Below the pieces are notes generated by a model that did not search any database, was not told the DNA's origin, and saw only the letters and a program-made list of their open reading frames with translations. 64,000 nucleotides of DNA, taken from the NCBI GenBank assembly GCA_002213445.1, contig NJIE01000024.1:62001-126000 (forward strand). Direction: 5' to 3'. Made by a program: the position numbers and the translations under genes. The DNA is from Xenophilus sp. AP218F (GTDB taxonomy: Bacteria > Pseudomonadota > Gammaproteobacteria > Burkholderiales > Chromobacteriaceae). Shown piece by piece: positions 30,667-43,443 of the stretch (positions are counted from its first letter, which is position 1; each line of letters begins with the position of its first letter).

Positions 30667-30822
30667 GAATGGTCATTCGTCCAAATACCTAATCGATTTG
30701 ATCTGAGACCAGGGACAAAGAGATCACCAGGACAGTTTCAAATGAGGTCTACGGGACAAAACTCATCCGCAACATATCTGGCAGGGGGCGCGTGGCGGGA
30801 CAGTGCCGCGCACCCCGATACG
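30635..30822 (-). ncRNA. Candidate structured small RNA between phoB and the Lrp-type gene
   Basis: The minus strand can fold a chain of hairpins before the terminator: GGGGUGCG with CGCGCCCC (30785-30816), GGAUGAG with CUCAUUU (30739-30768) and GAUCU with AGAUC (30701-30725). Several pairs are G-U on this strand but would be A-C mismatches on the other, which favours this strand. GUCC recurs in four unpaired stretches (complements of 30712, 30730, 30753 and 30797). TAGAAT at 30834-30829 could be the -10 box, so the 5' end near 30822 is a guess. I do not recognise it as 6S, SRP or another known RNA. Confidence 0.5.
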
Positions 30823-30933
30823 GCCAGCATTCTACGTAGCAATCCGGCTACATGGCGGTGCAAAAATGTGGTTTTATCAACAATTGCCTTAATTTTTCAA
30901 GTTTGTATCGTCATAAAACCTTAGAATCGAAAT

Positions 30934-31377
30934 ATGGATCGCTACGACAAGAAAATCCTGCGCGCCCTGCACGAAAACGCCCGGGTCAGCTTCGCCGAAC
31001 TGGCCCGGCGGGTGAACCTGTCGGCTCCCGCCATCGCCGACAGGGTGGCCAAGCTGGAGCAGGCCGGCGTGATCACCGGCTACCACGCCCGGATCGACCC
31101 CAGCCGCGTGGGCCTGCCCATCTCCTGCCTGATCGAACTGACAGTCAAGCATCTGGAGTACTACCTGGTGATCGAGCAGATCCGCAACACGCCGGAGGTG
31201 ATCGAATGCGCCTCCATCACCGGCACCAGCGGCCTGATGATCAAGGTGGCGGTGGACACCATGCCGGCGCTGCAGGCGCTGATCGCCCGGTTGATGCAGT
31301 TCGGCGACACCAAAACCTCCATCATCATCGACATGCCGGTGCCGCCGCGCATGCCGCCGCTGCCCGAGGGCGAGTAG
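30934..31377 (+). CDS. Lrp/AsnC family transcriptional regulator
   Basis: A 147-residue regulator with the AsnC-type HTH (MDRYDKKILRALHENARVSF, LSAPAIADRVAKLEQAGVITGY) and the RAM/AsnC ligand domain (SITGTSGLMIKVAVDTM). Such proteins sense amino acids and often control a divergent or nearby gene. Here the divergent side holds the candidate small RNA and phoB. It is a single gene ended by a two-way terminator shared with gapA. The ligand is unknown. Confidence 0.92.
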   Translation: MDRYDKKILRALHENARVSFAELARRVNLSAPAIADRVAKLEQAGVITGYHARIDPSRVGLPISCLIELTVKHLEYYLVIEQIRNTPEVIECASITGTSGLMIKVAVDTMPALQALIARLMQFGDTKTSIIIDMPVPPRMPPLPEGE

Positions 31378-31409
31378 CCGCCGCCGGCCCAGGCGGGCCC
31401 GGACAAACA

Positions 31410-31440
31410 AAAAGGCCAGCCCGGAAGGGCTGGCCTTGTT
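31410..31440. terminator. Two-way terminator between lrp-type gene and gapA
   Basis: AAGGCCAGCCC and GGGCTGGCCTT form an 11-bp stem around GGAA. Confidence 0.85.
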
Positions 31441-31457
31441 CGCTCTGGCGTCGCGGC

Positions 31458-32612
<1,155 letters not shown>

Positions 32613-32619
32613 CTACCAT

Positions 32620-32632
32620 GGGACAGTGTCCC
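32620..32632. promoter_or_regulatory. Perfect 13-bp palindrome upstream of gapA
   Basis: GGGACA and TGTCCC flank a single G, 160 bp before the gapA ATG. GGGACA/AGGACA also recurs four times at 30712-30802, so a common binding protein is possible but unproven. Confidence 0.4.
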
Positions 32633-32678
32633 GAAAGTTGAAACAGCGCAAGGTTTTCGGCCTCACGCTGTCACTTTC
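32633..32678 (-). other. Long imperfect hairpin between nagE and gapA
   Basis: GAAAGT and ACAGCG on one side pair with CGCTGT and ACTTTC on the other, with AGG/CCT inside. It has no T-run, so it is not a normal terminator. It might be an mRNA-processing or stability element between nagE and gapA. Confidence 0.35.
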
Positions 32679-32734
32679 TACCCGTTTACCGCTGTAATCA
32701 ACCAACTACATCAGTAATGGGCGAATTACCAACA

Positions 32735-34408
32735 TCAGCCCTGCAAGGCCGCCGCGTATTGGCCGGCATCCTGCTCCAGCACCACGTGCAGCAGGTTGGC
32801 GGAGATGGCGGAGACGCCGCTGGCGCCCAGCTTGCGCAGCGCGGCCTCGTCCACGCGGCCGGCGTCGGCCACTTCCACCCGCAGGCGGCTGCCCGCCACC
32901 GCTTCGATCTTGCGCACGTTGTCCTGACCGCCCAGCGCCTTGAGCCAGGCGGCCTTGTCGATGGCGAGGCCTTCCAGCGCCGCCGTCTTGCCCGCCGCCG
33001 GGGCGGAGGGTTCGGCGCCGACGCCGGAACCCAGCGCGGTGCGGATTTCATCGGCGACCAGGTCCGCTTCCGGCCCCAACACCACTTGCACGCTGCCGGC
33101 GGCCGGCTTGATCAGGCCGCGGGAGCCCAGGCTCTTCAGCGCCAGCTCGTCCACCTTGTCGTTGCTGGCCACTTGCAGACGCAGACGGGTGGTGCAGGCG
33201 TCGACCGACTTCAGGTTGGCCGCGCCGCCCAGGGCGGAGATGAAGGCGCGAGCGCGTTCGGTGCCGGAGGCCAGCGCGGCGGCGGATACCGCCACGTCTT
33301 CGCGGCCCGGGGTTTTCAGGTCGAACTTCTTGATGAAGAACACGAACAGGCCGTAGTACAGCGCGAAGTAGGCGGCGCCCACCGGCAACAGGTACAACGG
33401 GTTGGTGGAGATGCCGTAGTTGATCACGTAGTCGAACAGGCCGGCGGAGAAGCCGAAGCCGAGCTTGACGTTGAGCAGGTGCATGATGGCCATCGACAGG
33501 CCGGTGAGCACCGCGTGGATCGCGTACAGGGCCGGAGCCAGGAACATGAAGGCGAATTCAACCGGCTCGGTCACGCCGGTGAGCATCGCGGTCAACGCCA
33601 GCGAGAACAGCAGGCCGCCGACGGCCGCCTTGTTTTCCGGCTTGGCGGTGCGGTACATAGCCAGGCAGGCGGCCGGCAGGCCGAACATCATCACCGGGAA
33701 GAAGCCGGCCATGAACATGCCCGCGCTCTTGTCGCCGGCGAAGAAACGGGTCAGGTCGCCGTGCACCACCTTGCCGGCGGCGTCGGTGAAGTCGCCCAGC
33801 TGGAACCAGAAGATGTTGTTGAGGATGTGGTGCAGACCGGTGACGATCAGCAGGCGGTTGAGCACGCCGAACACGAAAGCGCCCACCTCTCCCAGGCCGA
33901 TCAGCCAGTGGCCGGTGCTGCTGATGGCGTCCTGCACCGGCAGCCAGACATGGCCCAGCACCGCGCCCAGCACCAGGGCTGTGAAGCCGGTGACGATGGG
34001 CACGAAACGCTTGCCGCCGAAGAAGGCGAGGTAGCTGGGCAGCGCGATGTCCTTGTAGCGGTTGTAGAGCGCTCCGGCCACCAGGCCGGACAGGATCCCG
34101 GACAGCACGCCCATGTTGATCTTGGCGTCGATGGTCTTGAGCACGGCGGTGATCACCAGATAGCCGATGGCGCCGGCCAGGCCGGCGGTGCCGTTGTTGT
34201 CCTTGGCGAAACCCACCGCCACGCCGATGGCGAAGATCAGCGCCAGGTTGCCGAAGATCGCGTCCCCGGCCTGCGCCATCATCGCGATGCCCAGCATGTC
34301 AGGCTGGCCCAGCCGCAACAGCAGGCCCGCCACCGGCAATACGGCGATCGGCAGCATCAGGGCGCGCCCCAGCTGCTGGATGCCGGCAAATTTGTTAAGA
34401 GTACTCAC
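32735..34408 (-). CDS. nagE: GlcNAc-type PTS permease EIICB with a second, cysteine-less EIIB
   Basis: A 557-residue PTS transporter. The EIIC domain (about 1-370) has ten hydrophobic segments and NKAAVGG and TGVTEPVEFAFMF typical of glucose/GlcNAc permeases. The EIIB domain (about 385-460) has the phosphorylated cysteine in VDACTTRLRLQV. A second EIIB-like domain (about 485-557) follows, but reads VAGSRLRVEV where the cysteine should be, so it cannot carry phosphate. No EIIA is attached; the next gene supplies one. Substrate choice (GlcNAc) comes from the nagA and deaminase neighbours. Confidence 0.92.
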   Translation of the reverse strand: MSTLNKFAGIQQLGRALMLPIAVLPVAGLLLRLGQPDMLGIAMMAQAGDAIFGNLALIFAIGVAVGFAKDNNGTAGLAGAIGYLVITAVLKTIDAKINMGVLSGILSGLVAGALYNRYKDIALPSYLAFFGGKRFVPIVTGFTALVLGAVLGHVWLPVQDAISSTGHWLIGLGEVGAFVFGVLNRLLIVTGLHHILNNIFWFQLGDFTDAAGKVVHGDLTRFFAGDKSAGMFMAGFFPVMMFGLPAACLAMYRTAKPENKAAVGGLLFSLALTAMLTGVTEPVEFAFMFLAPALYAIHAVLTGLSMAIMHLLNVKLGFGFSAGLFDYVINYGISTNPLYLLPVGAAYFALYYGLFVFFIKKFDLKTPGREDVAVSAAALASGTERARAFISALGGAANLKSVDACTTRLRLQVASNDKVDELALKSLGSRGLIKPAAGSVQVVLGPEADLVADEIRTALGSGVGAEPSAPAAGKTAALEGLAIDKAAWLKALGGQDNVRKIEAVAGSRLRVEVADAGRVDEAALRKLGASGVSAISANLLHVVLEQDAGQYAAALQG

Positions 34409-34507
34409 AACACATCTCCCAGGTTAGTTGAGCACCGCCTTGTTATGCTTCGGCGGCTACCCAGCACATCACGATTGACAATGAATTGCTGGTCCACAAC
34501 ATGCTGC

Positions 34508-37012
<2,505 letters not shown>

Positions 37013-37089
37013 CGGGACTCCTTATTATTGCTTGCCATTCTTCCAGAGCGGCCGCGTTGTCCCGCAACGACAGCCGCTCCATTCGCCGC

Positions 37090-38092
37090 TTAGCGCGTGC
37101 AGGTCACCTTGGAGAGGTGGCGCGGAACGTCGGGGTTCAAACCGCGCGCTTCGGAAAGGCGCGCCGCCATCAGGTAGAAGCTCTGGATCGCCAGCAGCGG
37201 GTCCAGCGCCTCGTCGTCGGCCACCGCCAGCGTGAGGTCGCGGCTATCGACATCGGCCGGGGCGGCCAACAGCACCTTGGCGCCGCGGCCGCGCATTTCC
37301 GCGGCCAGCGCGATCAGGCCCTGCTGTTCCGGACCGCGCGGCGCGAACACCAAGAGCGGGTAGCCTTCGTCGATCAACGCCATCGGGCCGTGCTTGATTT
37401 CCGCGCCGGAGAAGGCCTCGGCCTGGATGGCGCAGGTTTCCTTGAATTTCAGCGCCGCTTCCAGCGCCACGGCGAAGCCCAGGCCGCGGCCCACCACCAT
37501 GATGCGTTCGGCCGGCTTGAGCACGTCGATGGCGACGCTCCAGTCCTGGCGAGTGGCTTCGGTCAGCGCCTGCGGCAGGCTGTCCAGCGCCGCCAGCAGC
37601 TTGGCGTCGTTTTGCCAGTGGGCCACCAGCCGGGCCACCGCCGACAGCGAGGTGATATAGCTCTTGGTGGCGGCCACGCTCTTTTCTTCGCCGGCGCACA
37701 GCGGCACCGCCCATTCGCAGGCGGCGGCCAGCGGCGATTCGTGCTTGTTGACGAGGGCGACGGTATGCGCGCCGGCCGCGGCCAGCGCCTTCATGGTGTC
37801 CACCAGATCGGGGCTTTGGCCCGACTGCGACAGGGCGACGGCCAGCTGGCCCTTCACCGCCAGCGGCGCCTGATGCAGGGTGAGGATGGACATCGGCAGG
37901 GATACCACCGGCACGCCCAGGCGCTGCATCACCAGATAGGCCAGATAGTTGGCGGCGTGGTCGGAGCTGCCGCGCGCCACCGTCAGGGCCAGGCCCGGAC
38001 GCTGCTTGGCCAGCGCGCGCCCCAGCGCGGCCAGGCCTTCATCGGCGTACATGTGTTGAGCGGATACCGCTTCGGCTGCGAACAGCGCTTCT

Positions 38093-38112
<20 letters not shown>
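37090..38112 (-). CDS. SIS-domain glucosamine-6-phosphate deaminase (NagB-II type)
   Basis: A 340-residue double-SIS protein (ARGSSDHAANYLAYLVM, ALSQSGQSPDLVDTM, FSGAEIKHGPMALIDEGYP). It lacks the glutaminase domain of GlmS. In nag operons this type converts GlcN6P to fructose 6-phosphate plus ammonia in place of classical NagB. The start used is TTG at 38112 with GGGAGA in front; the ATG at 38100 has no ribosome site but is possible. It overlaps the end of nagA by 20 bp, so the two are translated together. Confidence 0.9.
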
Positions 38113-39207
<1,095 letters not shown>

Positions 39208-39211
<4 letters not shown>

Positions 39212-39942
39212 CGTTTCAGCTCTGCCACAAAGTCGTAATAATCGTTTCGGCAGTAAGTGTCGGTGAGTTCGATCGCCACGTTGTCGACGTTGTAGCCGAT
39301 ACGGGTGATCAGCAGCATCGCCTCGCCCGGCTTGATGCCGGCCAGCGTGGCGATGTCACCAGTGGCATTTACTGCCCGGATATGCTGCAAGGCGCGCACC
39401 ACCGAATGGCCCAGTTGGTCCAGGTGGGCGTACAGCGACGTGCCGACAGCCAGGGGGTTCGGCAAATAGGAAACCGGCATGGTGCTCATTTCAATCGCCA
39501 TCACCACGCCATCGGCCAGCCGTTGGCGTTTCAGCCGCGACACCTGGGCAGTGGGCGACAGGCCGAGCTTGATCACTTCGTCGTTGCTGGGGGCGAATAC
39601 GCCCCGCTCCAGCCATACCGACGACGGCGTGAAGCCTCGCCTGCGCAGCTGCTCGGTAAAGCCGGTCAGGCTGGAGAGCGGCTGTTCCAGCCGCGGAGTG
39701 ATGAAGGTGCCGGAGCCCTGGCGGCGACGAATCATGCCCTGCTCCAGCAACACGTCCATCGCCTTGCGCGCGGTGACGCGCGAGATGCCCAGTTCTTCGG
39801 AAAAAGTGCGCTCCGAGGGCAACGCCTCGTCGGCCTGCCACCAGCCGGCGTTGATCGCGTCGGCCAGCTTGCGCGACAGCTGCAGATACAGCGGCGTGGT
39901 CAGGTTCTCGTCGGGTTTCAAAGCTAGCCAGCGGTTTTCCAT
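39208..39942 (-). CDS. GntR/HutC family regulator of GlcNAc genes (NagR/NagQ type)
   Basis: A 244-residue regulator with the GntR winged helix (LPSERTFSEELGISRVTARKAMDVLLEQG, RRRQGSGTFI in pieces) and a UTRA ligand domain (SLYAHLDQLGHSVVRALQ). Relatives NagR, YvoA and DasR respond to GlcN6P or GlcNAc6P. It heads the nag operon, and three GGTATT-type repeats lie about 105-140 bp upstream. The ATG at 39942 is chosen; an upstream TTG at 39954 is possible. Control of both the nag genes and the divergent LPMO gene is plausible. Confidence 0.9.
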
Positions 39943-40048
39943 AGTCGTCTGCAAGTGGTCTTGAAAAGGCCAGTGTAAACCCTGCTGGCCGGCCAGACAG
40001 CAATCACCTTCGCGAGCCGTCTAGTTTCGTTGCTACATTGCCAGCCAC

Positions 40049-40084
40049 GGTAATACCACATTAATACCACGTCAATACCAATTG
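40049..40084. promoter_or_regulatory. Triple GGTATT repeat, likely NagR operator
   Basis: On the minus strand TTGGTATTG, GTGGTATTA and GTGGTATTACC follow one another with a 12-13 bp period; the last is nearly palindromic (GGTATTACC). They lie between the nag regulator and the LPMO gene. Confidence 0.55.
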
Positions 40085-40292
40085 TCAGGCCAGTCGTATT
40101 TCATTCCCTCCGCATGGCAACAAAACCACACTGCGATCCCGGAGTTATCCGGCCAGCCCGCAGAAGGAACAGGGCAGACCACCAACAGGCCAATTTCCGC
40201 CGCACTCTGACCCGCGGCGCGCAACGGCGGCCAGGCTTTGCCCCGCTCGCGGCGGCGCATGCCAATTTGCCCCCTCAACCACAGGAGTCGAC

Positions 40293-41273
40293 ATGAAACG
40301 CTCGTCAATCGCCGCCTCAGGACTGGCGCTGGCCTGCCTGAGCGCCCCGCTCTTCGCTCACGGCACGATGGAGGTGCCGATCAATCGGGTGTACGCCTGC
40401 TATCAGGAAGGGCCGGAGGCGCCGAAATCCGCGGCTTGCCGCGAAGCGCAACGACTGGGCGGCAGCGCCGCCATGTATGACTGGAACGGCATCAACCAGA
40501 ACCCGCCCGGAGACAAGCACCAGGCGGTGGTGCCGGATGGCCAGCTGTGCGCCGGCGGCCAGAAACGATTCCAGGGCTTCAACCTCCCCCGCGGCGACTG
40601 GACGGCCACGCCCATCGCCCCGGACGCGGATGGCCAGTTCGAGTTCGTCTACCTCGCCAGCGCCCCGCACGCCACGCGCTATTTCCGCTTTTATGTCACC
40701 CGCGATGGCTGGAACCCGCAGCAAGCGCTCGCCTGGGCGGATCTGGAACTGTTCGCCAGCCATGACGGCACGCCGCCGCTGCGCGACGGCCGCTACCGGA
40801 TCAAGGTCAAGCTCCCGCCCGGCAAGCAGGGAGCGCACATCATTTACAACGTGTGGAAACGATCGGATAGCGAAGAGGCGTTCTATTCATGCTCGGACGT
40901 CCGCTTTGTCGCGCCGCTCGCCAAGACAGCCCGCGGCGAATCGTGGCGCGAAGCCGGCCAGCTGCGGGCCAGGGCCGCGCTGCCCGCCGGCAGCAGCGCC
41001 GTCTTGCGCGTGTTCGACGCGCAGGGGCGCGATGTGGAAAGCCATCGCGTCGCGCTGGACGGCATCCGCGGCCAGGCCAAGGCCTGGCCCTACTGGTTGG
41101 CGCGCGAAGTCAACGCCCGCTCGCGCATCGTGCGCATAGGAGAAATGCGCGTCGCCGACGGGCAGGCGACGATAGAGCCCGTCGCCGACGCCAGCCGCAA
41201 CCGCGTCTATTTCAGCGATGCCCACCCCGGCTATCGCTATGCGCTGGACTTGCGCCAGGGCGACGGCGCCTAG
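40293..41273 (+). CDS. Lytic polysaccharide monooxygenase, AA10 family, with C-terminal extension
   Basis: A 326-residue secreted protein. The signal peptide ends AFA, leaving mature HGTMEVPINRVYACY, so the N-terminal histidine that forms the copper brace is in place. The AA10 catalytic domain spans about residues 23-205 with the second histidine in YLASAPHATRYFRFYVT and a WKRSDSEEAFYSCSDV block. The C-terminal 110 residues resemble the extra domain of GbpA-type chitin-binding proteins. It oxidatively cleaves chitin or cellulose; the divergent GlcNAc operon favours chitin. Confidence 0.92.
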   Translation: MKRSSIAASGLALACLSAPLFAHGTMEVPINRVYACYQEGPEAPKSAACREAQRLGGSAAMYDWNGINQNPPGDKHQAVVPDGQLCAGGQKRFQGFNLPRGDWTATPIAPDADGQFEFVYLASAPHATRYFRFYVTRDGWNPQQALAWADLELFASHDGTPPLRDGRYRIKVKLPPGKQGAHIIYNVWKRSDSEEAFYSCSDVRFVAPLAKTARGESWREAGQLRARAALPAGSSAVLRVFDAQGRDVESHRVALDGIRGQAKAWPYWLAREVNARSRIVRIGEMRVADGQATIEPVADASRNRVYFSDAHPGYRYALDLRQGDGA

Positions 41274-41278
41274 GCATG

Positions 41279-41307
41279 AAAAAGGCCGCGGCAAGCGCGG
41301 CCTTTCT
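41279..41307. terminator. Two-way terminator between LPMO gene and tolQ
   Basis: AAAGGCCGCG and CGCGGCCTTT pair over 10 bp around GCAAG. Confidence 0.85.
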
Positions 41308-41324
41308 CGCATGCGACGGCAGGC

Positions 41325-41993
41325 TTAACGCGTGGCCAGACGCTGCAGGATATTGGAAAACTCTTCCATATAGGTGTCGAAGCGCGTCGCCAGGCGGTCG
41401 ACGTCGGTGGCGAAGCGGTTGTACGCCACCACCGCCGGAATCGCCGCGAACAGGCCGATGGCGGTCGCCACCAGCGCTTCGGCGATGCCGGGCGCCACCG
41501 TGCTGAGCGTCGCCTGTCCGGCGTTGCCCAGACCGATGAAGGCATGCATGATGCCCCACACCGTGCCGAACAAACCGATATAAGGACTGACCGAGCCGAC
41601 GGTGGCCAGGAACGAGGTGTGGCTGTCCAGAGCGTCCAGCTCGCGCTGGGCCGCGGCGCGCATGGCGCGGCGGGAGCCATCCATGATGTCGGACAGCTCG
41701 GCGCCGCTGCGGCCGCGCAGCTTCAGGAATTCGGCGAAACCGGACTGGAAGATGCGCTCCATGCCGACGGTATCGCTGCGGCGGCTGGCGTCTTCGTACA
41801 GACGATTGAGATCCGCACCGCTCCAGAAATTGCGTTCGAACTCCTCGCTATTGCGCTTGGCGGCGCGCAGCACCGAAATCTTGTTGAAGATCAGCGCCCA
41901 GGACAAGACGGAAGTGATGGCGAGCCCGGCCATCACCAGCTGCACCATCAGGCTCGCGTCCAGGATCAGGCTAATAAATGAAATCTGTTGCAC
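41325..41993 (-). CDS. tolQ: TolQ-type proton channel subunit
   Basis: A 222-residue MotA/TolQ/ExbB family protein with three membrane helices: VMAGLAITSVLSWALIF, SPYIGLFGTVWGIMHAFIGLG and GIAEALVATAIGLFAAIPAVVAYN. The SYIGLFGTV-type pore motif is intact. Sequence reads as TolQ rather than ExbB, although the two can be hard to separate. No tolR follows: a terminator and the convergent LPMO gene lie directly downstream. It follows the YrdC-type gene after 25 bp and may share its promoter. Confidence 0.88.
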   Translation of the reverse strand: MQQISFISLILDASLMVQLVMAGLAITSVLSWALIFNKISVLRAAKRNSEEFERNFWSGADLNRLYEDASRRSDTVGMERIFQSGFAEFLKLRGRSGAELSDIMDGSRRAMRAAAQRELDALDSHTSFLATVGSVSPYIGLFGTVWGIMHAFIGLGNAGQATLSTVAPGIAEALVATAIGLFAAIPAVVAYNRFATDVDRLATRFDTYMEEFSNILQRLATR

Positions 41994-42018
41994 GGTGGTT
42001 CCTCAATTCGTCAGCCGG

Positions 42019-42609
42019 TTAGCGTAACACGCGGCCGCTTTCCAGATCGATGATGGTGGACGGTTTGCGCCGCTTGCCTATACGCCCCGGCAAAGTCAGC
42101 ACCTTGTCCTTGAAAGCCTGCCGGCAAGCGCGCGCGGTTTTCAGCGACTGCTGGCCGGCGCGGTTGGCCGAGGTGGACACCAGCGCGGTTCCCAGCGCGC
42201 GGCAAAGCGCGGCCGCCTCGCCGTGAGCCGTCACCCGCACCGCGATCTTGTCATGCCGTCCGCGCAACGCCGGCGGCGCCCGCCGCGACGCCTTCAGCAA
42301 AAAGGTATATGGACCGGGCCAATAGCGCGCCAGTTCCGCTTTTTGCGCCAGGCCAAGCGGCTGGATCAGATGGCGGATCTGCCCGATATCGGCGGCGATC
42401 ACGATCAGGCCCTTGTGATTGGGCCGCGCCTTGAGCGCCAGCACGCGGCGAATCGCCCGCACGTCCAGCGGATTGCAACCCAAACCGAAGCAGGACTCGG
42501 TGGAATAGGCGATGACGCCGCCGCGCTTGAGCTCGGCGCGGGCGCGCTGCTGCAAACGCCGGCCAGGCAAGGACGGCAGGGGGCGCCAGGCGCCAGGGGG
42601 AAACTTCAT
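42019..42609 (-). CDS. tsaC: YrdC/Sua5 family threonylcarbamoyl-AMP synthase
   Basis: From the ATG at 42609 the protein has 196 residues of YrdC fold: LKRGGVIAYSTESCFGLGCNP, LKARPNHKGLIVIAADIGQI, YWPGPYTFLLKA and ALVSTSANRAGQQ. It makes threonylcarbamoyl-AMP for the t6A modification of tRNA. No good ribosome site is seen at this ATG, and an in-frame ATG at 42702 would add 31 residues without family similarity. It precedes tolQ by 25 bp. Confidence 0.88.
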   Translation of the reverse strand: MKFPPGAWRPLPSLPGRRLQQRARAELKRGGVIAYSTESCFGLGCNPLDVRAIRRVLALKARPNHKGLIVIAADIGQIRHLIQPLGLAQKAELARYWPGPYTFLLKASRRAPPALRGRHDKIAVRVTAHGEAAALCRALGTALVSTSANRAGQQSLKTARACRQAFKDKVLTLPGRIGKRRKPSTIIDLESGRVLR

Positions 42610-42749
42610 GGCAAAGAAGAGGACAAGCGCAAAGGGCTTATTGTAAAGGCAAAACGAGGCGTGCGCGGAGGGAATGCGCACAAAATCGACAGGCCAGCTC
42701 ATGGCGTGGTTGGCGATCCCAGCCGGCCTGCCGCTGCGGCAAACAAGCG

Positions 42750-42971
42750 TCAGCGACGGGAAGCGCCGCTACGGCAACTCCCGGGCCGATCCGCGTCGCG
42801 CCAGGCATAGCAGCGCAACGGAACGCCGTCTTCATGCTGAAACTGTTTCAACCAATACACCAATCGACACCAGCACCGACGCTCATGCGTCATGAAATGG
42901 AATAGCCGCTGCCTGCGACTTCCAGGCTCCGGATCGGCCGGCGCCTCAAGCTGGCCAGTTTGCTTGCTCAT
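42750..42971 (-). CDS. Small hypothetical protein
   Basis: A 73-residue ORF starting at an ATG with GGAG 8 bases upstream. The translation, MSKQTGQLEAPADPEPGSRR followed by LFHFMTHERRCWCRLVYWLKQF in part, is rich in W, C, H and R. I do not recognise a family, and it may be a chance ORF; the ribosome site and AT-rich upstream sequence are the only support. Confidence 0.35.
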   Translation of the reverse strand: MSKQTGQLEAPADPEPGSRRQRLFHFMTHERRCWCRLVYWLKQFQHEDGVPLRCYAWRDADRPGSCRSGASRR

Positions 42972-43443
42972 GCTCATCACTCCGTCGAATGAGACAGCCA
43001 CATCTCGCCGTCATGCATGGCAAATATATGCGAGGCACCCTAAAAAGCCCGTCAAATCCGCGCAGTAAGACGTGAATTTTCTATAAAAACACCGCCTGAC
43101 CACCCACCCCAACAACATCCACGAATATCCCTCTCCAATTGCATTGGAGCGGTTTCTTGGCGTGAGATAGATCACTTAAAAATCAAACACAACCGATTAC
43201 GCAACAATACGTATATCCATTCTTCATTTTTAAGTAGACAATTGAACGTGTTTATGCATTTTTAGATATAAACTGCCAAAAATGCAGCATGTCGTGACAA
43301 ACCAACCCCATGGAATGCATAATTACACATTTTTACTTAACTAATAGTGTCTAATTTCTTTCTTACATGAAACGCTTTTCGCTCTCTAGCGCGCAATCTC
43401 CAAGCTCAAGCACACTTCAGCCCAACATGGGATCGCATACCGC
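42972..43443. other. AT-rich non-coding region upstream of the capsule locus
   Basis: This 472-bp stretch is far more AT-rich than the flanking genes and holds no credible ORF. It contains a CRP-type site and TTGAAC (43242) with TATAAA (43267) spaced by 19 bases as a possible promoter. It is the likely control region of the kps operon, with a leader of about 170 bases. No JUMPstart/ops element was found. Confidence 0.6.
43162..43175. promoter_or_regulatory. CRP/Vfr-like binding site
   Basis: GTGA-GATAGA-TCAC has both half-sites of the TGTGA-N6-TCACA consensus, missing only the outermost bases. It lies about 270 bp before kpsM and 67 bp before the candidate -35. Confidence 0.5.

Noticed and set aside
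30700-30800. Remnant of an IS21-type end with multiple repeats
   Set aside because: The GGGACA repeats recall such ends, but there is no transposase fragment or target duplication, so I cannot support it.
30635-30834. 6S RNA, SRP RNA or tmRNA at the phoB-lrp gap
   Set aside because: The hairpin chain and terminator do not fit the long closing stem with central bubble of 6S RNA, and no SRP loop or tmRNA tRNA-like part is present.
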